From positions 17,968 to 81,967 of the forward strand of contig CAJURN010000014.1 in NCBI GenBank assembly GCA_910589055.1: a stretch of 64,000 bases of DNA, in the 5' to 3' direction. Shown piece by piece: positions 8,024 to 16,795 of the stretch. Every line of letters starts with the position of its first letter. Positions within the stretch are counted from its first letter, which is position 1. Below the pieces are notes generated by a model. That model had not been told where the DNA came from. It worked only from the letters and a program-made list of their open reading frames with translations, and made no database searches. A program made the translations under genes and the position numbers. Source of the stretch: an uncultured Muribaculaceae bacterium (GTDB lineage Bacteria > Bacteroidota > Bacteroidia > Bacteroidales > Muribaculaceae).

Positions 8024-9357
8024 AAAAGACATTTAAGAAAGGTGGAATACATCCGGCGGCCAACAAGATTGCCGATGCCGGAATACGGGTGCTCCCCTTG
8101 CCCTCGCGCGTGGTGCTTCCGTTGGCGCAGCATATCGGCGCCCCGGCACGTCCGGTTGTAGCCAAGGGCGACACCGTGAGCCGCGGACAGCTTGTGGCCG
8201 AAGGCGGCTCTTTCGTCTCGGCAGGAATCCATACGCCCGTCTCGGGCACCGTGGCCTCAATCGGCGAGCTTGTGATGGCTTCGGGTGTTCCCGGGCAGGC
8301 CATTGTGATAAATACGACTCACGAAAGCCTTGAACTTGACGAGAAAGAACGCGGTGAATATTGGACCCGCATGGAAACGCAGCAGGCCGACCGCACCCTG
8401 TCCGACCGTTTCACCGCCGAGGAGCTGCGCTCGCGCATTTCGGCTGCCGGAATCGTGGGGCTCGGAGGCGCGACTTTCCCGGCGCACGTCAAGCTGAGTC
8501 TCCGTCCCGATGTCAAGGCCGAGGTGCTGGTAATCAACGGTTGCGAGTGCGAGCCGTATCTGATGTGCGACGATGCCCTCATGCGTGCCTATCCGGGTCA
8601 GATTGCCGAAGGCATTGAGCTGATGCTGAAGGCCGCGGGGATTCCGCGGGCGGTTATCGGTATCGAAGATAACAAGCCCGAGGCCATAGCGGCGCTCAGG
8701 GCGGCGCTTGAAGATACGCCTTTCAATATCACGGTGGAGGTGCTTCGTACCAAGTATCCTCAGGGTGGCGAAAAGCAGCTTGTCGAGGCTATTACGGGTC
8801 GGAGGATTCCTTCCGGTGCGCTTCCAGTATCGGTGGGCGCCGTGGTTCAGAATGTCGCGACCGCATTTGCCGTGTATCAGGCCGTGGCTTTCGACATGCC
8901 TTTGATTGAGCGTGTCATAACCCTCACCGGTGATATTCCGGAATCCGAACGCGCCAATTACCGCGTGGCTGTCGGTACTCCGATGTCGGAGCTGCCGCTT
9001 ACCGTCCCCGACGATGCCAAGGTGATTCTCGGCGGCCCCATGATGGGACGACCGGCACTGTGTCTTGAAGCACCCGTGGTGAAAGGTACGTCGGGTCTGA
9101 CGGTGCTTGCCGACAGCCGAAGACGCCCCGTGCAACCGTGTGTGCGCTGCGGAGCATGTGTCGACGCATGCCCGATGGGACTCGAACCGTATCTGCTGGC
9201 ACGCTACGGCGAGTTGCGCATGTGGGCCGAAGCCGCCGCGTCGGATGTGGCCGACTGTTTGGAGTGTGGGGCGTGCAGTTACAGTTGTCCGTCTTCGCGT
9301 CCTCTTCTCGATTTTATCCGTCTTGGACGCCTTCGTGCCCGTGATTTTGCAAAATAG
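8020..9357 (+). CDS. rnfC: Rnf electron transport complex subunit C
   Basis: The NADH/flavin-binding peripheral subunit of Rnf, 445 residues. An N-terminal barrel-sandwich part (GAPARPVVAKGDTVSRGQLV) is followed by the FMN/NADH-binding domain with GLGGATFPAHVKL (about 145-157) and NGCECEPYL. Near the C-terminus are two 4Fe-4S motifs, CVRCGACVDACP and CLECGACSYSCP. The protein fits the family's normal domain order and is complete. It is coupled to rnfB and 37 bp upstream of rnfD. Confidence 0.96.
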   Translation: MKKTFKKGGIHPAANKIADAGIRVLPLPSRVVLPLAQHIGAPARPVVAKGDTVSRGQLVAEGGSFVSAGIHTPVSGTVASIGELVMASGVPGQAIVINTTHESLELDEKERGEYWTRMETQQADRTLSDRFTAEELRSRISAAGIVGLGGATFPAHVKLSLRPDVKAEVLVINGCECEPYLMCDDALMRAYPGQIAEGIELMLKAAGIPRAVIGIEDNKPEAIAALRAALEDTPFNITVEVLRTKYPQGGEKQLVEAITGRRIPSGALPVSVGAVVQNVATAFAVYQAVAFDMPLIERVITLTGDIPESERANYRVAVGTPMSELPLTVPDDAKVILGGPMMGRPALCLEAPVVKGTSGLTVLADSRRRPVQPCVRCGACVDACPMGLEPYLLARYGELRMWAEAAASDVADCLECGACSYSCPSSRPLLDFIRLGRLRARDFAK

Positions 9358-9394
9358 AAATTCATACTAATACATCCTGCTTATTCGTCTCATC

Positions 9395-10351
9395 ATGCCA
9401 TTGATATTTTCTCCATCGCCGCACATCCACACGTCGCGCACGACCTCAGGCGCGATGTATCATGTGATTGTGGCTCTGATTCCGGCCATATTGTGCTCTC
9501 TCTATTATTTCGGCCTTCCCGCGCTCGAGGTGCTGCTGCTCTCGGTGCTTTCCTGCGCCGGGGTGGAGTGGGTAGTGACGCGCTTTATGCTGCGCCGCCC
9601 TTCTACGTTGCGCGACGGTTCGGCCATTCTCACGGGCGTGCTCCTGGCGCTCAATCTGCCTTCGGGCTTGCCGTGGTGGATGGTGATAATCGGAGCCGTT
9701 GTGGCCGTCGGCATTGCCAAGATGGCTTTCGGCGGTCTCGGATGCAATGTGTTCAATCCCGCCCTTGTCGGACGTGTTTTCCTGCTCATATCCTTTCCTG
9801 TGGCAATGACGGCATGGCCTTTGCCCGACCCCGGATTCGGGGATGCCGACGGAGTGACAGGAGCTACAATCCTCGGTCAGTTGAAGATGGGACTCGTTTC
9901 GCCGGATGAGTTGCCTCTGATGAGTATGTTTGCCGGAAATGTTGGCGGCTCGATGGGCGAGGTAAGCGCTGCGGCACTCTTGCTCGGATTCGTGTATCTC
10001 TTGGCTTTCAGGGTGATAAAATGGTATATTCCTGTGGCGGTGGCCGCCGGGGTGATTGTTGTTGACCTTGCGGCAGGTTTTCCGCCGCTGGTCGACCTGC
10101 TTTCGGGTGGTCTGATTCTCGGTGCGGTGTTCATGGCAACCGACTATGTGACTTCGCCCATGACGCGCCGCGGCATGCTCCTGTACGGATTCATGATAGG
10201 AGTGATAACCGTTGTGATACGCCGCTGGGGCATCTATCCTGAAGGAATGTCATTTGCGATTCTGATAATGAACGGCTTCACGCCGCTGATTAACCGATAC
10301 ATGCGTCCGGAACGCTTCTCTCCCCGGAGAAAGGAGGCGGTGAAGGCATGA
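9395..10351 (+). CDS. rnfD: Rnf electron transport complex subunit D
   Basis: Integral membrane subunit of Rnf with about ten helices, 318 residues. The N-terminal SPSPHIHTSRTTSGAMYHVI is typical of RnfD/NqrB. The covalently attached FMN site is visible as DGVTGATIL near residues 150-160, where the Thr of the S(T)GAT motif carries the flavin in the family. It overlaps rnfG by 4 bp. Confidence 0.95.
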   Translation: MPLIFSPSPHIHTSRTTSGAMYHVIVALIPAILCSLYYFGLPALEVLLLSVLSCAGVEWVVTRFMLRRPSTLRDGSAILTGVLLALNLPSGLPWWMVIIGAVVAVGIAKMAFGGLGCNVFNPALVGRVFLLISFPVAMTAWPLPDPGFGDADGVTGATILGQLKMGLVSPDELPLMSMFAGNVGGSMGEVSAAALLLGFVYLLAFRVIKWYIPVAVAAGVIVVDLAAGFPPLVDLLSGGLILGAVFMATDYVTSPMTRRGMLLYGFMIGVITVVIRRWGIYPEGMSFAILIMNGFTPLINRYMRPERFSPRRKEAVKA

Positions 10352-10911
10352 AATCCACACTCACGACAATGGTGCTGTCGCTTACGGCGCTCACCGTCGT
10401 TCTCGGGGCATTGCTCGCCTGGGTGCATAATCTCACGGAGGAACCCATGGCGCAGGCTGAGGCCAAGGCACGCACGGAGGCTCTTACCGAAATTCTTCCG
10501 CCATTCGACAATGACCCTGCGGCGGACAGGACCGTGGTCGACGGGCTCACGGTGTTTCCCGCCAGGCATGGCGGAGCCTTCTCGGGCGCCGCTGTCGAGG
10601 CGTGGTCCGACAACGGTTTCGGCGGCCGAATCACACTGCTTGCGGGATTTGACGCTTCGGGCAGTCTCACCGGCTACCGCGTGATGTCGCATGCCGAGAC
10701 TCCCGGGCTCGGAGCAAGGATGGGCGAGTGGTTCAGCTCGGCAACAGGCTCGCGCTCGGTACTCGGAACGGCTGCGGAGCTGCATGTCCGCGCCGACGGC
10801 GGCGATATTGATGCCATCACGGGCGCCACAATCACCTCGCGCGCTTTCCTTGAAGCAGTCAACTCAGCCCGAAACGCTTACGAATCATATCTCAAAAGTA
10901 TAAGCCGATGA
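10348..10911 (+). CDS. rnfG: Rnf electron transport complex subunit G
   Basis: A 187-residue subunit anchored by one N-terminal helix (TTMVLSLTALTVVLGALLAW) with a periplasmic FMN-binding domain. The FMN attachment motif is DAITGATITSRA near residue 155, with Thr as the expected flavin ligand. The preceding ETPGLGARM segment is also conserved in NqrC/RnfG. It overlaps both neighbours by 4 bp. Confidence 0.95.
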   Translation: MKSTLTTMVLSLTALTVVLGALLAWVHNLTEEPMAQAEAKARTEALTEILPPFDNDPAADRTVVDGLTVFPARHGGAFSGAAVEAWSDNGFGGRITLLAGFDASGSLTGYRVMSHAETPGLGARMGEWFSSATGSRSVLGTAAELHVRADGGDIDAITGATITSRAFLEAVNSARNAYESYLKSISR

Positions 10912-11495
10912 AAGCTCTTTCTGTACTCTACGACGGCCTGGTGAGGAAAAATCCCACCTTCGTGCTCATCTTGGGCATGTGTCCCACTCTCGGCACCACG
11001 TCCTCGGCTCTTACGGGAATGTCGATGGGACTGGCGACGCTCTTTGTGCTCGTGTGCTCCAACGTCGTGATTTCGCTCGTGCGCAATCTTATCCCCGACA
11101 AGGTGCGTATCCCGGCCTATATCGTCATAATAGCATCGTTCGTGACAATGCTTCAGATGGTGATGCAGGCATGGCTTCCGGCACTCTATGCCTCCCTTGG
11201 CATCTTTATACCCCTGATTGTGGTAAACTGCATCCTGCTTGGGCGTGCCGAAGCATTTGCCTCGAAGAATAATCCGGCATTGTCGGCTGTGGACGGACTC
11301 GGGGTGGGTCTCGGCTTCACCGCCGCTCTGACGCTGCTCGGAGCCGTGCGCGAGTTGCTCGGCACGGGTGCCGTGTTCGGAGCTCGTGTATATCCCGAGG
11401 ACTTCGGTTCGCTCATCTTCGTGCTCGCTCCCGGCGCCTTCATAGCTTTGGGATTCCTTATCGCATTGTTCAACCGTCTCACTTCCCGTCAGTAA
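10908..11495 (+). CDS. rnfE: Rnf electron transport complex subunit E
   Basis: A 195-residue membrane subunit with six helices. It starts LYDGLVRKNPTFVLILGMCP, and contains VIIASFVTMLQMVMQAWLPA and the conserved NCILLGRAEAFA; the Cys residues in helices 1 and 4 coordinate an intramembrane Fe-S centre shared with RnfA. It is paralogous to rnfA, which starts 2 bp after its stop. Confidence 0.95.
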   Translation: MKALSVLYDGLVRKNPTFVLILGMCPTLGTTSSALTGMSMGLATLFVLVCSNVVISLVRNLIPDKVRIPAYIVIIASFVTMLQMVMQAWLPALYASLGIFIPLIVVNCILLGRAEAFASKNNPALSAVDGLGVGLGFTAALTLLGAVRELLGTGAVFGARVYPEDFGSLIFVLAPGAFIALGFLIALFNRLTSRQ

Positions 11496-11496
11496 C

Positions 11497-12069
11497 ATGC
11501 TTGAATACCTCTCGATAATATTCACGGCAATTCTTGCCAACAACATAGTTTTCGCCCAGTTTCTCGGGATATGTCCTTTCATAGGCGTTTCCAAAAATAT
11601 GGAATCGGCCTTTGGTATGGGAATGGCCGTTACCTTCGTCATGGCACTCGCCACAGCCGTGACATGGCTTCTCCAGCACTTTGTGCTGCTGCCCTTCGGG
11701 CTGGGATATATACAGACCATCGTGTTTATCCTCGTGATAGCCGTGCTTGTGCAGATGCTTGAGATTGTGATGAAGAAGACCTCCCCGGCTCTTTATTCCG
11801 CCCTTGGCGTGTTTCTGCCGCTCATCACCACCAACTGTGCCGTGCTCGGCGTGGCTATTATCGTGGCGCAGAAAGATTTCGGATTCATCCACTCACTCGT
11901 CTACGCCATCGCAACCGCCCTCGGCTTCGCCCTGGCTCTTGCAATCTTCGCAGGCATACGCACCCAGCTCGAGCTCGCCGACGTTCCCCGCCCCATGCGC
12001 GGCGTCCCCATCGCCCTCATCACCGCCGGCATCCTCGCCATGGCCTTCATGGGCTTCTCCGGAATCTGA
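11497..12069 (+). CDS. rnfA: Rnf electron transport complex subunit A
   Basis: A 190-residue membrane subunit with six helices and the same Fe-S-binding cysteine pattern as RnfE: NNIVFAQFLGICPFIGV near the start and LITTNCAVLG in the middle. Together with RnfE it passes electrons across the membrane, coupling ferredoxin:NAD oxidoreduction to Na+ or H+ pumping. It is the last gene of the operon; the next gene has its own promoter 25 bp downstream. Confidence 0.96.
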   Translation: MLEYLSIIFTAILANNIVFAQFLGICPFIGVSKNMESAFGMGMAVTFVMALATAVTWLLQHFVLLPFGLGYIQTIVFILVIAVLVQMLEIVMKKTSPALYSALGVFLPLITTNCAVLGVAIIVAQKDFGFIHSLVYAIATALGFALALAIFAGIRTQLELADVPRPMRGVPIALITAGILAMAFMGFSGI

Positions 12070-12093
12070 GAAATCCGACGCCCCTGAAATAAT

Positions 12094-12125
12094 TTTGCAC
12101 TGCACCGGACTTATTGCTATATTTG
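12094..12125 (+). promoter_or_regulatory. Promoter for the YraN-family gene
   Basis: TTTG at 12094-12097 and TATATTTG at 12118-12125, exactly 20 nt apart, form a near-ideal Bacteroidetes promoter. The ATG is 15 nt after the -7 box, so the leader is very short. Confidence 0.65.
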
Positions 12126-12139
12126 CATGTTATATAAAG

Positions 12140-12520
12140 ATGGCTAAGCATAACGACATCGGAAAATTGGGTGAGCAAATTGCCTGCGACAAACTTGTGG
12201 GCGAGGGTTATGCCATTGCCGAGCGGAACTGGCGCCTGGGTCATCTTGAAATCGACATAGTGGCGATGAAGGGCGACGAGGTGGTGTTTGCCGAGGTGAA
12301 GACCCGGACTAGCGGCGAGGGTGTTGACCCTCTGGAAGCCATCGACCGCCGCAAGATCGCGCACATCGCCTGCGCTGCCGACGCATATATGAAAGCTCAT
12401 TCCGAGCTGCGGATGTATCCGCGCTTCGATGTGTTCGGAATTCTTATTGACCCTGACGGACGTCATCTTGTGGAGCATATTCCCGATGCGTTCTATCCGC
12501 CACTGAAAACTTACAGATAA
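12140..12520 (+). CDS. YraN/UPF0102-family endonuclease-like protein
   Basis: A 126-residue protein with the UPF0102 signature: GKLGEQIACDKL at the N-terminus, then AERNWRLGHLEIDIVA and VVFAEVKTRTS, which correspond to the restriction-endonuclease-like fold with the D...ExK acidic core. It is predicted to act on Holliday-junction or other DNA intermediates, though the biological role is unsettled. The ATG at 12140 follows a strong promoter; the longer frame overlapping rnfA is not real. Confidence 0.87.
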   Translation: MAKHNDIGKLGEQIACDKLVGEGYAIAERNWRLGHLEIDIVAMKGDEVVFAEVKTRTSGEGVDPLEAIDRRKIAHIACAADAYMKAHSELRMYPRFDVFGILIDPDGRHLVEHIPDAFYPPLKTYR

Positions 12521-12549
12521 ATTGAATATTCTCTAAAAACTTATACATT

Positions 12550-14346
12550 ATGGCAGAAAACATTTCATGTGCACGTATCGACGCACTCCGCGCCAAAATG
12601 AAGGAATCCGGCGTTGATGCCGTCATCATACCTCAGGCCGACCCCCATGCGAGCGAATATATTGCCTCGCACTGGCAGATCCGCCGCTGGTTCTCGGGCT
12701 TTTCAGGCTCGGCAGGTTCGCTGGTGGTTACCGCCGCCGAGGCTCTTCTGTGGACCGATTCGCGCTATTTCCTCCAGGCTGCTCAGCAGCTCGAGGGTTC
12801 GGGTATCCAACTGATGAAGGAGGGGCTTGCCTCCACACCGAGCATCATTGACTATCTTGGCGGACATCTTGCCGAGGGTGCAGTGGTTGGAATCGACGGC
12901 ATGCTTTTCTCGGTTGACGATGCCGACCGCATGCGCGACGCCCTGGCCGTGAACGGCATTTCGCTCAAGGTTGACTTCGATGTGGTTGACGAACTGTGGA
13001 AGGATCGTCCCGCGATGCCATCCGACAGCGTTTTCGTGCATGATATCAAGTATGCAGGCCGCAGTGCCGCCGACAAGCTCGCCGACCTGATGGCCGACGT
13101 GCGCGCACATCATGCAGAGGCAGTGCTTATTTCTGCTCTTGATGAAATCGCTTGGCTTCTCAACATCCGCTCCAACGATGTGAAGAATAATCCTGTTGTG
13201 ATTTCCTACCTCTACGCCACCGAAAAGGGCGCGTTCCTTTTCGTGGCTCCTGAGAAAATCTCGCATGAAGTGGCCGCTTACCTCGCATCGCAGGGTGTGC
13301 AGGTGATGCCTTACGGCGACCTTGCCGCATTTATCGCCGCTATTCCTGCTGATACGAAGGTTATGATTCAGCCCTCGCGCTCTACCGCTGCTGTGAAGGC
13401 GCTGCTCGGCGACCGCGCCGTCTGCGTGGCTGTTTCGTCGGTGGCTATTGCCAAGGCTTGCAAGAATGAAACTCAGATTGCCGGCGTGCGTGCGGCCATG
13501 GTACGCGACGGTGCCGCGCTCGTGAAGGCTTTCATGGAGGTTGAGCGTCGTGTTGCAGCAGGCGAGCACACCACCGAAATGGACGTGTGCGAGATTTTCC
13601 ACCGCAACCGTGCTGCCAGTCCGATGTTCTACGACGAAAGTTTCGGCACAATCGCCGGTTATGGTCCTCACGGAGCAATCGTACACTATGAGCCTACCGA
13701 AGAATCCGCCGCCACCCTGCGCCCCGAGGGGCTTCTGCTTGTCGATTCCGGCGCCCAGTATCCCGACGGCACCACCGACATCACCCGCACAGTATGTCTC
13801 GGCACTCCTACCGCGCAGGAAAAACTCGACTTCACCCTTGTTCTGAAAGGCCATATCGCTTTGGCTCAGATGATTTTCCCCGACGATACACGCGGCGCAC
13901 AGCTTGACGCCGTTGCCCGTCAGTTCCTCTGGAAGCACGGCTTGAGCTACCTGCATGGCACCGGCCACGGTGTAGGCCACTTCCTTGGTGTGCATGAAGG
14001 CCCGCAGAGCATCCGTCTCAACTATGTTGACATTGCCCTGCGTCCCGGAATGATTACCTCCAACGAGCCGGGAGTCTACCGCGAAGGCGTGCATGGCATC
14101 CGCTGCGAGAACCTCGTGCTCTGTGTCGAGGCCATGACAACCGAATTCGGCCGCTTCCTGAAGTTCGAGACTCTGACCCTCTTCCCCTTCGATACCCGTC
14201 TGCTCGACCTCGGAATCATGACCGATGCTGAACTGGAGTGGCTCAACAGCTATCATGCCACCGTGCGCGAGCGTCTGCTCCCCGCCCTTGATACTGATGA
14301 GCAGCGCAACTGGCTCGTAGAACACACCCAACCCGTAATCAGATAA
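12550..14346 (+). CDS. Xaa-Pro aminopeptidase, M24B family
   Basis: A 598-residue three-domain aminopeptidase P. Two creatinase-like N-terminal domains (GVDAVIIPQADPHASEYIAS, then the second from about 165) precede the C-terminal pita-bread catalytic domain. The five metal ligands are visible: two Asp in LLVDSGAQYPDGTTDITRTV, His in HGTGHGVGHFLGVHEG, Glu in TSNEPGVYREG and Glu in IRCENLVLC. It cleaves N-terminal residues before proline, in the cytosol since there is no signal peptide. Length matches the long APP1-like type. It starts 29 bp after the YraN gene. Confidence 0.93.
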   Translation: MAENISCARIDALRAKMKESGVDAVIIPQADPHASEYIASHWQIRRWFSGFSGSAGSLVVTAAEALLWTDSRYFLQAAQQLEGSGIQLMKEGLASTPSIIDYLGGHLAEGAVVGIDGMLFSVDDADRMRDALAVNGISLKVDFDVVDELWKDRPAMPSDSVFVHDIKYAGRSAADKLADLMADVRAHHAEAVLISALDEIAWLLNIRSNDVKNNPVVISYLYATEKGAFLFVAPEKISHEVAAYLASQGVQVMPYGDLAAFIAAIPADTKVMIQPSRSTAAVKALLGDRAVCVAVSSVAIAKACKNETQIAGVRAAMVRDGAALVKAFMEVERRVAAGEHTTEMDVCEIFHRNRAASPMFYDESFGTIAGYGPHGAIVHYEPTEESAATLRPEGLLLVDSGAQYPDGTTDITRTVCLGTPTAQEKLDFTLVLKGHIALAQMIFPDDTRGAQLDAVARQFLWKHGLSYLHGTGHGVGHFLGVHEGPQSIRLNYVDIALRPGMITSNEPGVYREGVHGIRCENLVLCVEAMTTEFGRFLKFETLTLFPFDTRLLDLGIMTDAELEWLNSYHATVRERLLPALDTDEQRNWLVEHTQPVIR

Positions 14347-14372
14347 CTTTACTGAATTTTCGCAAGCTCAAT

Positions 14373-14900
14373 ATGGCTCTCATCATACCCGTGCGCGGCT
14401 TCGAGCCGCAGATTGGCCGCGACTGCTTCCTTGCCGAGAACGCCACCGTTATTGGCGACACTGTTATCGGCGACGAATGTAGCATATGGTTCAACACCGT
14501 GATTCGCGGCGACGTGAATTCAATCCGTATCGGCAACCGTGTCAACATCCAGGACGGTTCCGTGCTCCATACCCTCTATCAGAAGTCGACAATCGAAATC
14601 GGCAATGACGTGTCCATCGGCCACAACGTAACCATCCACGGCGCTAAAATCCATGATTTTGCCCTCATTGGAATGGGTTCGGTGGTTATGGACGACGCCG
14701 AGGTGGGCGAAGGCGCCATCGTGGCTGCCGGAGCCGTCGTGCTCTCCCGCACCAAAATCGGGCCCAATGAGCTGTGGGGCGGCGCGCCTGCCAAGTTTAT
14801 CAAGATGGTGGATCCGGCGCAGGCCCGCGAAATCAACGTCAAGATAGCCAAAAACTATCTCATGTACTCCAAGTGGTACCCCGAAGAAGGCGAGGATTGA
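14373..14900 (+). CDS. Gamma-carbonic-anhydrase-like hexapeptide protein
   Basis: A 175-residue left-handed beta-helix protein of the YrdA/PaaY group. Hexapeptide turns run through most of the chain (NATVIGDTVIGDECSIWFNT, IGNDVSIGHNVTIHG, AIVAAGAVVLS). The three zinc-binding His of this family are present in SVLHTLY and in IGHNVTIHG. The C-terminus NELWGGAPAKFIK is also typical. Carbonic anhydrase activity is often weak or absent in this group. It lies 26 bp after the aminopeptidase gene and is likely co-transcribed. Confidence 0.9.
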   Translation: MALIIPVRGFEPQIGRDCFLAENATVIGDTVIGDECSIWFNTVIRGDVNSIRIGNRVNIQDGSVLHTLYQKSTIEIGNDVSIGHNVTIHGAKIHDFALIGMGSVVMDDAEVGEGAIVAAGAVVLSRTKIGPNELWGGAPAKFIKMVDPAQAREINVKIAKNYLMYSKWYPEEGED

Positions 14901-14950
14901 CACAAAACGGTGAAAAAACGTCGGGCGCGGCAAAAAAATACTCTTAAAGT

Positions 14951-14981
14951 TTTGACATCTAAAAAAGTATTCTTAATTTTG
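14951..14981 (+). promoter_or_regulatory. Promoter for rpsU
   Basis: TTTG at 14951-14954 and TAATTTTG at 14974-14981, 19 nt apart. The leader to the rpsU ATG is about 45 nt. Confidence 0.65.
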
Positions 14982-15030
14982 CCGCGCTAAACTCTACATC
15001 AGCAAACAATATAAAATCAATAACTAAAAT

Positions 15031-15222
15031 ATGATCATCGTACAAGTAAAAGAAGGCGAAAACATCGAAAAAGCGCTCAAGAAATTCAAACGCAAATTTG
15101 AAAAGACCGGTATTGTGAAGGAACTTCGCAGCCGTCAGGCATTTCAGAAACCCTCTGTAACCAACCGCAAGAAAATGATGAAGGCGGTTTACGTGCAGAA
15201 GCTCCGCGCCGTTGAGGAATAA
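15031..15222 (+). CDS. rpsU: 30S ribosomal protein S21
   Basis: A 63-residue basic protein beginning MIIVQVKEGENIEKALKKFK with the S21 core RKFEKTGIVKELRSRQAF. S21 sits on the 30S platform near the anti-Shine-Dalgarno region. The order rpsU, recombinase, raiA is the usual one in Bacteroidetes. Confidence 0.97.
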   Translation: MIIVQVKEGENIEKALKKFKRKFEKTGIVKELRSRQAFQKPSVTNRKKMMKAVYVQKLRAVEE

Positions 15223-15332
15223 TTCGGCACCTTCCGGCAATTTCCCTTCCGATTATTTGCATATAACGAAACTTATATATAAATTCGTGGCAGCCTCCGG
15301 ATTTTAACATCCCCGTGAGTGCTGTCGCGATT

Positions 15333-16244
15333 ATGTTGTACGCATCCTTCTATAACTATATACGGTGTGAGATGAACGCTTCATCTCACACCGTTTCTGC
15401 ATATAAGGGTGATATAGAGCAGTTTCGCAATTTCATCCGCAGGAGTGTCCGCCCCGACGACAACCCGGCTCTGGTGACGCTGGCCGACGTGCGCCTATGG
15501 GCAGCCCGGCTGAGCGCCGACGGAATATCCACCGCTTCGATAAAGCGCAAGACCCAGGCTCTGCGCGCGCTTTTCCACTATCTTGAGCGAAGACACGGAT
15601 TCACGTCCAATCCCGCGGCCGAGTTCCGCACTCCGCGGCTCGAGACTGTTCTGCCCGACTTCGTGCGCGAGGAAGAAATATGTTCGATACTCGATTCGCC
15701 GCTTGCCGACGAAGATTCCTTCATCGAATATCGCGACCGCCTTATCATCAACATGATATACACCACGGGCATGCGTGCTGCCGAATTGATAGGCTTGAAA
15801 AATTCATCAATTGACGCCGGACGCTCCGAACTAAAAGTGCTCGGAAAGCGTAATAAGGAAAGAATAATTCCTTATGGCGAAGAACTGAGACAAATGATAG
15901 AGCACTACATAAGACTACGCAACCGCACCGTGGGCACCCTCTCGCCCGGCGACGCGTTTTTTGTCCGCCCCGACGGACAGCCGCTCTACTACATGCTTGT
16001 CTACCGTATCGTGCGCGGCACACTCTCCGGTGCCGGTGTGCGCTCCCCGAAGCGCTCGCCCCACGTACTCCGTCACTCATTCGCCACCGACATGCTCAAT
16101 AACGGCGCCGACCTGCCCGCCGTGAGCGAGCTGCTCGGCCACACATCACTCGCTACTACTCAAAGGTATACTCACCTTACTTATAGAGAACTTCAAAAAA
16201 ATTACAAACTCGCACATCCCCGTGCCCTAAAAAAGGAGGACTAA
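15333..16244 (+). CDS. xerC: Tyrosine recombinase, XerC/XerD type
   Basis: A 303-residue site-specific recombinase of the chromosome-dimer resolution type. An N-terminal SAM-like domain (about 1-90, SFYNYIRCEMNASSHTVSAY) precedes the catalytic domain. Catalytic residues are visible: Arg in TTGMRAAELIGL, Lys in VLGKRNKERIIP, His and Arg in HVLRHSFATDML, His in LLGHTSLATTQ and the nucleophile Tyr in RYTH. An upstream GTG at 15315 is possible, but the ATG at 15333 matches the usual N-terminus. A 15-bp hairpin lies within its first codons. It ends 2 bp before raiA. Confidence 0.93.
   Translation: MLYASFYNYIRCEMNASSHTVSAYKGDIEQFRNFIRRSVRPDDNPALVTLADVRLWAARLSADGISTASIKRKTQALRALFHYLERRHGFTSNPAAEFRTPRLETVLPDFVREEEICSILDSPLADEDSFIEYRDRLIINMIYTTGMRAAELIGLKNSSIDAGRSELKVLGKRNKERIIPYGEELRQMIEHYIRLRNRTVGTLSPGDAFFVRPDGQPLYYMLVYRIVRGTLSGAGVRSPKRSPHVLRHSFATDMLNNGADLPAVSELLGHTSLATTQRYTHLTYRELQKNYKLAHPRALKKED
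15362..15394 (+). promoter_or_regulatory. 15-bp perfect hairpin in the 5' coding end of xerC
   Basis: Arms 15362-15376 and 15380-15394 (ACGGTGTGAGATGAA and its complement) enclose a 3-nt loop, CGC. It encodes codons 11-20 of the recombinase and is followed by a short T-rich stretch. It could weaken transcription or translation between rpsU and xerC. Confidence 0.6.
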
Positions 16245-16246
16245 TT

Positions 16247-16540
16247 ATGGAAGTTAGAATTCAAGCCATCCATTTTGAAATCGCTGACCGTCTCACCGAA
16301 TTCATCAACAAGAAAGCCGAACGCCTCGCACGTCACAATACAGCAATATCAGATATAGATGTAACCCTCAAGGTCATCAAGCCCGAAACGGCAATGAACA
16401 AGGAAGTGGTGCTCAAAGTCACCGTGCCCCAGTATGAAGACATCGTGGCAACAAAAGTTGCCGACTCCTTCGAGGAAGCCTTCGACGTGGCTGCCGAAGC
16501 CGTAGAGCGCCAGCTCCAGAAACGCAAGGAAAAGAAATAA
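16247..16540 (+). CDS. raiA: Ribosome hibernation-promoting factor, short HPF/RaiA type
   Basis: A 97-residue protein of the sigma-54 modulation/S30EA family. It starts MEVRIQAIHFEIADRLTEFI and has the KAERLARHNTAISDIDVTLK helix-strand order of the HPF fold. It binds the 30S decoding site and stabilises inactive ribosomes in starvation. It follows xerC by 2 bp. In many Bacteroidetes tRNAs and tuf follow raiA; here a terminator and an unrelated secreted protein gene follow instead. Confidence 0.92.
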   Translation: MEVRIQAIHFEIADRLTEFINKKAERLARHNTAISDIDVTLKVIKPETAMNKEVVLKVTVPQYEDIVATKVADSFEEAFDVAAEAVERQLQKRKEKK

Positions 16541-16581
16541 CATCCACCAACGCACGTCCGTAGGACGTAGATTATTCACTA

Positions 16582-16621
16582 ACCCCGTACACTGCAGGCT
16601 TTAGCCGGAAGTGTGCGGGGT
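16582..16621 (+). terminator. Hairpin after raiA
   Basis: ACCCCGTACACT (16582-16593) pairs with AGTGTGCGGGGT (16610-16621), with one G-T pair. The 16-nt loop contains GCAGGCTTTAGCC. There is no U-run. The same stem and nearly the same loop occur after fabD at 37230-37273. Confidence 0.6.
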
Positions 16622-16720
16622 CAATCATATATATACCCTGGCGTCCGGCATGGACGCCGGAATCATAATGAAGACATTTTTTTCTTTTTGATGTATAGCC
16701 GTGAAAAATCTTGCAAAAAG

Positions 16721-16751
16721 TTTGCAAAAAGGAAATATGTTTGTAATTTTG
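16721..16751 (+). promoter_or_regulatory. Promoter for the YD-repeat-like secreted protein
   Basis: TTTG at 16721-16724 and TAATTTTG at 16744-16751, 19 nt apart; the ATG is 45 nt downstream. Confidence 0.65.
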
Positions 16752-16795
16752 CCGCCATTATTTCTATTCCTTATAAAACCTGTAAAAGATTTGTT

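Noticed and set aside
12703..14331. 542-residue minus-strand frame opposite the M24 aminopeptidase
   Set aside because: Shadow caused by high GC third positions; the sense gene has all five metal ligands.
16541..16795. Possible tRNA genes after raiA, as in many Bacteroidetes
   Set aside because: No T-loop (GTTCRANYC) or acceptor pairing was found; only a hairpin and the next promoter are there.
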